From assembly GCF_003205295.1 (NCBI RefSeq), contig NZ_QJRP01000005.1:124001-188000 (forward strand): a DNA stretch of 64,000 nucleotides, written 5' to 3'. Within the stretch, counting starts at the first letter, position 1, and the number at the start of each line of letters is the position of its first letter. The notes beneath the pieces are model-generated. The model was given only the letters and a program-made list of their open reading frames with translations, did not search any database and was not told the origin of the DNA. This stretch comes from Pseudomonas mosselii. GTDB taxonomy: Bacteria > Pseudomonadota > Gammaproteobacteria > Pseudomonadales > Pseudomonadaceae. This document shows, in pieces, positions 60,019 through 64,000 of the stretch. The position numbers and the translations under genes were made by a program.

Positions 60019-60623
60019 CAAACGCTGCAATAAAAACCCAACAAGTACGCCCTTTCCGCCCGCGACATCGCTATAATCTCCCCCCGATTATAAGGACGTC
60101 TCCTGATCGGGCCCCGCTTTCGCCGCTTGACCCCGGCACCCTCGACGCTTCGCCCACAGAGAGCCTTCCACTCAGGTCTTGCATTGGCTGTCGTGCCTGC
60201 TGTTTCCGGCCTTCTGCTTCGCATGAACCTGCGGGTTGCCATCGCGCAGTCCACTTTTGAGGTTCACGACTCCAAAAGAGCGTGAAAAAACGGTTTTTCA
60301 CAACTTCACGAGAGTGTGGCGAGCAAATGAACAGTCTGGCATGTGCAAAAGCGGCAGATGTGTCCCGAACAGCCCTGAACAGACGGCAAAAGCGCTCATC
60401 CCCGATGAGCCTCTGAGGCCGGTCCATAACGCACGACGGAGCACTTGACCATAAGTCGAATTGCCGCACCCGTGGCAATGGGCGTTCAATAGCCGAACAC
60501 CCAAGACTGATTGGCGGTATCCGCGGAAGTTGCAAGAACTGCGAAGAGTCGGACATGGCGATCCTGGCCACCCCAGGGATCCTATGCTGTCAATTAGGTG
60601 CTGTAGATTGTGGAGACGCGTTA
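60019..60623. other. 605-base leader/intergenic region upstream of mqo
   Basis: No credible ORF. On the plus strand a consensus TATAAT (60072-60077) without a good -35 could start a long mqo leader of about 540 bases. A perfect hairpin GTGAAAAA-ACGG-TTTTTCAC lies at 60282-60301, and GCTCATC-CCC-GATGAGC near 60390. The ribosome-binding site GGAG at 60612 serves mqo. The unusual length and the structures suggest an untranslated regulatory leader or an embedded small RNA; not proven. Confidence 0.5.
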
Positions 60624-62129
60624 ATGGCGCAGAACGAATCGGTTGATGTGGTACTGGTAGGCGCGGGCATCATGAGTGCCACCCTGGCCGTACTGCTCAA
60701 GGAGCTCGACCCGACCCTGAAGCTTGAGGTCGTCGAAGCGATGGACTCCGGGGCCGCAGAGAGTTCCAACCCCTGGAACAACGCCGGTACCGGCCATGCC
60801 GGCCTGTGCGAGCTGAATTACACCCCGCAGGCTGCCGATGGCAGCATCGACATCAAGAAAGCCGTGCACATCAACACCCAGTTCGAGGTTTCGCGCCAGT
60901 TCTGGGCCTACCTGAGCAAGAAGGGCAACTTCGGCTCGCCACGTGCTTTCATCAACCCGGTTCCGCACCTGAGCTACGTCGAGGGTGACAAGGGTATCGA
61001 CTTCCTCAAGAAGCGTTTCGAGCTGCTCAAGCAGCACCACGCCTTCTCGGAGATGGAATACACCGAAGACAAGACCGTGATGAATGACTGGATGCCGCTG
61101 ATGATGCCGGGCCGCCCGGCTGACCAACGCATCGCCGCGACCCGCGTGACCAAAGGCACCGACGTCAACTTTGGCGCCCTGACCAACAAGCTGCTCAAGC
61201 TGCTGGGCAACAGCCCGGACACCCAGGTCAAGTACAGCAAGAAGGTCGTCGGCCTGCGCCGTAACGGCAGCGGCTGGACCGTGAGCATCAAGGACGTCAA
61301 CAGCGGCGGCAGCCGTGAAGTCGACGCCCGCTTCGTCTTCCTCGGCGCAGGCGGTGCCGCACTGCCCCTGCTGCAGGCCTCCGGCATCCCGGAAAGCAAA
61401 GGCTTCGGCGGCTTCCCGGTCAGCGGCCAGTGGCTGCGTTGCGACAACCCGGAAATCGTCAAGCAGCACCAGGCCAAGGTCTACAGCCAGGCCGCGGTTG
61501 GCGCCCCACCCATGTCGGTACCGCACCTGGATACCCGCGTGGTCGATGGCAACACCTCGCTGCTGTTCGGCCCGTACGCCGGCTTCACCACCAAGTTCCT
61601 CAAGCACGGCTCGCTCATGGACCTGCCGCTGTCGGTGCGCATGGGCAACATCGGCCCGATGCTGGCGGTGGCCCGTGACAACATGGACCTGACCAAGTAC
61701 CTGGTCAGCGAAGTGATGCAATCGATGGAACAGCGCCTGGAATCGCTGCGCCGCTTCTACCCCGAAGCGAAAGCCGAGGACTGGCGCCTGGAAGTGGCCG
61801 GCCAGCGCGTGCAGATCATCAAGAAGGACCCGAAGAAAGGCGGCATCCTGCAGTTCGGCACCGAGCTGGTCTCGGCCAAGGACGGCAGCCTGGCCGCGCT
61901 GCTCGGCGCCTCCCCAGGTGCCTCGGTGACCGTATCGATCATGCTCGAGCTGATCGAGCGCTGCTTCCCTGAGCAGGCCAAGGGCGCCTGGGCCGCCAAG
62001 CTCAAGGAAATCTTCCCGGCCCGCGAGAAGGTCCTGGCCACCGATGCCGCCCTGTACCACAAGATCAGCGCCGACAACGACGAGGCACTGGAGCTGGTGG
62101 AAAGCAGCCCGGCCAAGCATTACGCCTGA
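60624..62129 (+). CDS. mqo: Malate:quinone oxidoreductase
   Basis: Membrane-associated FAD enzyme of the TCA cycle that oxidises malate to oxaloacetate and reduces quinone, replacing or complementing soluble malate dehydrogenase. The 501-residue protein has the FAD motif [14 protein letters not shown] (Gly13-Ala19), the Mqo blocks [40 protein letters not shown] and [20 protein letters not shown] 60624 follows GGAGACGCG; 23 codons of upstream frame are not used. A strong terminator follows the stop. Confidence 0.95.
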   Translation: MAQNESVDVVLVGAGIMSATLAVLLKELDPTLKLEVVEAMDSGAAESSNPWNNAGTGHAGLCELNYTPQAADGSIDIKKAVHINTQFEVSRQFWAYLSKKGNFGSPRAFINPVPHLSYVEGDKGIDFLKKRFELLKQHHAFSEMEYTEDKTVMNDWMPLMMPGRPADQRIAATRVTKGTDVNFGALTNKLLKLLGNSPDTQVKYSKKVVGLRRNGSGWTVSIKDVNSGGSREVDARFVFLGAGGAALPLLQASGIPESKGFGGFPVSGQWLRCDNPEIVKQHQAKVYSQAAVGAPPMSVPHLDTRVVDGNTSLLFGPYAGFTTKFLKHGSLMDLPLSVRMGNIGPMLAVARDNMDLTKYLVSEVMQSMEQRLESLRRFYPEAKAEDWRLEVAGQRVQIIKKDPKKGGILQFGTELVSAKDGSLAALLGASPGASVTVSIMLELIERCFPEQAKGAWAAKLKEIFPAREKVLATDAALYHKISADNDEALELVESSPAKHYA

Positions 62130-62142
62130 TCCGGTCGAAACG

Positions 62143-62168
62143 AAAAAACGCCCCTCGGGGCGTTTTTT
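62143..62168 (+). terminator. Rho-independent terminator after mqo
   Basis: AAAAAACGCCCC-TC-GGGGCGTTTTTT, a perfect stem with a T6 tract, begins 13 bases after the mqo stop codon. Confidence 0.92.
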
Positions 62169-62186
62169 ATTTGCGGCCAAAACCCT

Positions 62187-62280
62187 CGTGGGAGCGGGCT
62201 TGCCCCGCGACCTGGCCGGTACAGACCGAATCATCTCCATGGCTGTACCGATGTTATCGCGGGGCAAGCCCGCTCCCACG
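62187..62280. repeat. Paired inverted REP (CGCGGGGCAAGCCCGCT class)
   Basis: 24-base arms 62187-62210 and 62257-62280 are perfect reverse complements; inner GGTACAG...CTGTACC extends the pairing. Between the mqo terminator and a converging gene. Confidence 0.88.
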
Positions 62281-62292
62281 CAACGCTCCGGA

Positions 62293-62583
62293 TCAAACTC
62301 GGGCGTTGTCGATGATCTCGATGTACTCCGGCGCATTGCGCTGGTCGGCGATCGCCTCGACGAAGGTCTTGCCATGCTCGTCCTTGCCATCGAGGTCGTA
62401 GCCCGCCGCGACAAAGAAGCCCACATAGCGCTCGAAATCATCGACGCGCAGGCCGCGGTAACCCTTGATCAGCTTGTGATGGGACGGCGAGGTCAGGCCA
62501 TCGGCCGGCTCGAACTGCAGGAACGTCTTGATGTACTCGTCGCTGATCTCGTCACCAATCACTTGTTTCTTGTCTTTACGCAT
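62293..62583 (-). CDS. Small conserved protein (PA4642-like), unknown
   Basis: A 96-residue acidic, probably cytosolic protein (MRKDKKQVIGDEISDEYIK..., ending IEIIDNARV). ATG 62583 is preceded by GGAG with a 7-base spacer; three longer frames are less well supported. I recall a similar gene beside mqo in P. aeruginosa (PA4642). Function unknown. Confidence 0.75.
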   Translation of the reverse strand: MRKDKKQVIGDEISDEYIKTFLQFEPADGLTSPSHHKLIKGYRGLRVDDFERYVGFFVAAGYDLDGKDEHGKTFVEAIADQRNAPEYIEIIDNARV

Positions 62584-62653
62584 CGCCGACTCCAACTGGG
62601 CCATCACGGGCATTTTCGAATGCCGGCAGTTTACCCCCCCAAACCTGCGGCCC

Positions 62654-63124
62654 TCAACGCGTACGTACGGTACCGGTGTGCAGGTCGGCCCAGATATGGC
62701 CATTGGCGTAGGTGAGGAACTGCACGTACAGGGTTTCGTTGCGCAGCAAGTCCATGATCACCCGGTAGTCGGCCATCGGGTAGTTGAGGGTCAGGGTCCG
62801 GCTCTTGTCGTCGTAGACAGGCTTTTTCAGGCTCTTGCCACCCTCGCCATCGAAGTTGAGCAACACCTGGCCGATGGTCGAGCCCTTGCTCAATGGCTTG
62901 CCCTTCAGGCGCATCTGCAAGGACGAAGTGATCGGAATCGGTTGCTGGTCGGACTGGCGCTGGGTGCCCACCACCACGGTGTAGTCGGTGACCTGCAGCA
63001 ACTGCTGGCTGGCCGGTGCTTCCTGGCGCAGGGCGAGGTCGTCGGGCGGGAGAAACTGGCTGTGCAGCGGGGCGGCCGAGAGTGGCAGGCTTACCGCCAG
63101 CAGGAGGGGGACGATCGCACGCAT
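62654..63124 (-). CDS. Secreted protein of unknown function
   Basis: A 156-residue protein with a Sec signal peptide (AIVPLLLAVSLPLSAAPL, cleavage near residue 18) and no recognised domain. A strong AAGGAG ribosome-binding site precedes ATG 63124. The mature part carries the phrases QSDQQPIPITSSLQMRL and TLTLNYPMADYRVIM. Minus strand between the WbuC cupin and the small gene at 62293. Confidence 0.7.
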   Translation of the reverse strand: MRAIVPLLLAVSLPLSAAPLHSQFLPPDDLALRQEAPASQQLLQVTDYTVVVGTQRQSDQQPIPITSSLQMRLKGKPLSKGSTIGQVLLNFDGEGGKSLKKPVYDDKSRTLTLNYPMADYRVIMDLLRNETLYVQFLTYANGHIWADLHTGTVRTR

Positions 63125-63221
63125 GTGAGGCTCCTTGGCAAGAGCAGGCACTCTACGCATGAGCCCTGTCGCGGGGCAAGTCGCAGCGGCGAACCGCCGC
63201 CCCCACGATGAAGGAGCAGGC

Positions 63222-63695
63222 TCAATCGAACTGCGCGCGCATCCAGGCATGATACTCGGCAACGCCCGCCTCACCTTCACGCGGCGCCCAGTGAGCGTGT
63301 TCTCCCTCGCCCACCGGCCGGTATGGCCCGGCCTTGCACTCGAACATCACGCTGTCCGCTTCGAGCACCACCAGCCCGTGGTAAGTGCCAGGCGCCAGGT
63401 CGACACCCAGGCACTCGCCACCCGCCAGCAATACACGCTTGTCGATCACATCACCCTGATCGTCGAAAACCAACAGCCCCAGGCGCCCCTTGAGCACGAT
63501 CAGGACCTCGGCCTTGTCATCACTCAGGTGCCGGTGCGGCGGGATATAGGTGTGCGGCTGCAACCCCACCGCCATGCGGTGGCAGGGCTCTTCCATCTGG
63601 TGGAAGTTGTGGTGCTGACGCCCACGCGGGCTTTCGCTGGCCTTCTGTGCCAGCCCAACGAACAACGACTGATCGAGGAACGCGGGCTGGCGCAT
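63222..63695 (-). CDS. WbuC-family cupin metalloprotein
   Basis: A 157-residue cupin: metal-binding motif in PHTYIPPHRHLSDDKAEVLI and the second half GTYHGLVVLE. WbuC homologues occur in sugar-nucleotide/LPS clusters and elsewhere, with unknown activity. Two bases separate its ATG from the hpt stop, so it is cotranscribed with hpt. ATG 63695 gives MRQPAFLDQSLF; a longer frame would overlap hpt. Confidence 0.85.
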   Translation of the reverse strand: MRQPAFLDQSLFVGLAQKASESPRGRQHHNFHQMEEPCHRMAVGLQPHTYIPPHRHLSDDKAEVLIVLKGRLGLLVFDDQGDVIDKRVLLAGGECLGVDLAPGTYHGLVVLEADSVMFECKAGPYRPVGEGEHAHWAPREGEAGVAEYHAWMRAQFD

Positions 63696-63697
63696 GA

Positions 63698-64000
63698 TCA
63701 CAACCCCTTGACCGCGAAGATACCGTTGGCGTTGCGCCAGTAGCCCTTGTAGTCCATGCCATAGCCGAAGATGTAACGGTCGATGCACGGCAGGCCGGTG
63801 TAGGTGGCCTTCAGGTCCGGGCTGGCCTTGCGGTCGTGGTCCTTGTCGATCAGCACGGCGGTGTGCACCGCGCGGGCGCCGGCGTGCTTGCAGAACTCGA
63901 TGATGGCGCTGAGGGTGTGGCCCTCGTCGAGGATGTCGTCGACGATCAGCACGTCGCGGTCGATGAACGACACTTCCGGCTTGGCCTTCCAGAACAGCTC
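63698..64000 (-). CDS. hpt: Hypoxanthine phosphoribosyltransferase, 3' end
   Basis: C-terminal about 100 residues of a purine salvage enzyme (PRPP + hypoxanthine/guanine to IMP/GMP). The PRPP-binding motif reads DVLIVDDILDEGHTL, and VLIDKDHDRKASPDLKATYTG, IFGYGMDYKGYWRN follow as in Hpt. The frame continues past base 64000, so the 5' end is outside the window. First gene of the hpt-wbuC unit. Confidence 0.9.
   Translation of the reverse strand, partial: ELFWKAKPEVSFIDRDVLIVDDILDEGHTLSAIIEFCKHAGARAVHTAVLIDKDHDRKASPDLKATYTGLPCIDRYIFGYGMDYKGYWRNANGIFAVKGL

Noticed and set aside
60071-60571. 166-residue open frame on the minus strand and a 70-residue one on the plus strand in the mqo leader
   Set aside because: No ribosome-binding site, irregular codon use and no recognisable protein pattern; more likely chance frames in a leader.
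1-64000. tRNA, rRNA, CRISPR, integrase, complete IS or prophage genes
   Set aside because: None recognised on either strand by eye; only the 166-bp repeat at 59521 looks mobile.

Overview
The window is a high-GC, gene-dense chromosomal segment of a fluorescent Pseudomonas of the P. putida/P. entomophila group. The grounds are the end of an alginate cluster (algI-algJ-algF-algA), a malate:quinone oxidoreductase gene close to hpt, a family of paired inverted REP sequences between genes, and gene order that I recall (unchecked) from P. putida KT2440. All genes read as ordinary Pseudomonas backbone except two small toxin-antitoxin modules, one MITE-like element and one broken toxin gene. No tRNA, rRNA, CRISPR array, complete insertion sequence or phage gene was seen.

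Layout: (1) 1-4357, the last four alginate genes: O-acetylation (AlgI, AlgJ, AlgF) and GDP-mannose supply (AlgA). (2) 4534-11182, a membrane protein, an SDR, an EmrAB/NodT-type tripartite drug pump on the minus strand and its LysR-type gene; an identical perfect 15-bp palindrome lies upstream of the pump and upstream of the regulator. (3) 11377-12753, a stress protein and a PrlF/YhaV toxin-antitoxin pair with twin operators. (4) 12798-18687, an AaeXAB-like aromatic-acid or fusaric-acid type pump with its own NodT protein and a divergent LysR gene. (5) 18848-21935, a 2-hydroxyacid dehydrogenase, an EamA exporter and an AraC regulator. (6) 22048-32407, two divergent iron-acquisition units: on the minus strand DUF3649-PepSY-DUF3325-FecI-FecR followed by a siderophore receptor, on the plus strand FecI-FecR-FecA (ferric citrate type). 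(7) 32668-38422, glutathione peroxidase, a SlyD-like isomerase, DUF3565, phosphate acetyltransferase, an OmpA-like lipoprotein, a metallo-beta-lactamase-fold hydrolase and a mazEF module with a frameshifted toxin. (8) 38606-49326, a two-component pair with a TPR-carrying response regulator, a MalT-type LuxR regulator, the DUF1329/DUF1302 pair and a medium-chain acyl-CoA ligase. (9) 49517-58814, glycerate dehydrogenase, RsmC, a yybP-ykoY (Mn) riboswitch and its UPF0016 exporter, an M48 protease, a chemoreceptor, an SRAP protein and small zinc-ribbon/DUF2007 genes, and a PlsC-like acyltransferase. (10) 58895-64000, a YajG lipoprotein, a MITE-like repeat, mqo with a long untranslated leader, small unknowns, a WbuC cupin and the 3' end of hpt.

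Common themes are envelope traffic (three outer-membrane uptake or lipid-handling sets and two tripartite pumps), iron and manganese homeostasis, and regulation by local one-component regulators. The most informative non-coding signals are the paired LysR palindromes, the twin PrlF/YhaV operators, the manganese riboswitch and the 166-bp terminal-inverted-repeat element. Positions of repeats and palindromes were counted by eye and may be off by one or two bases.
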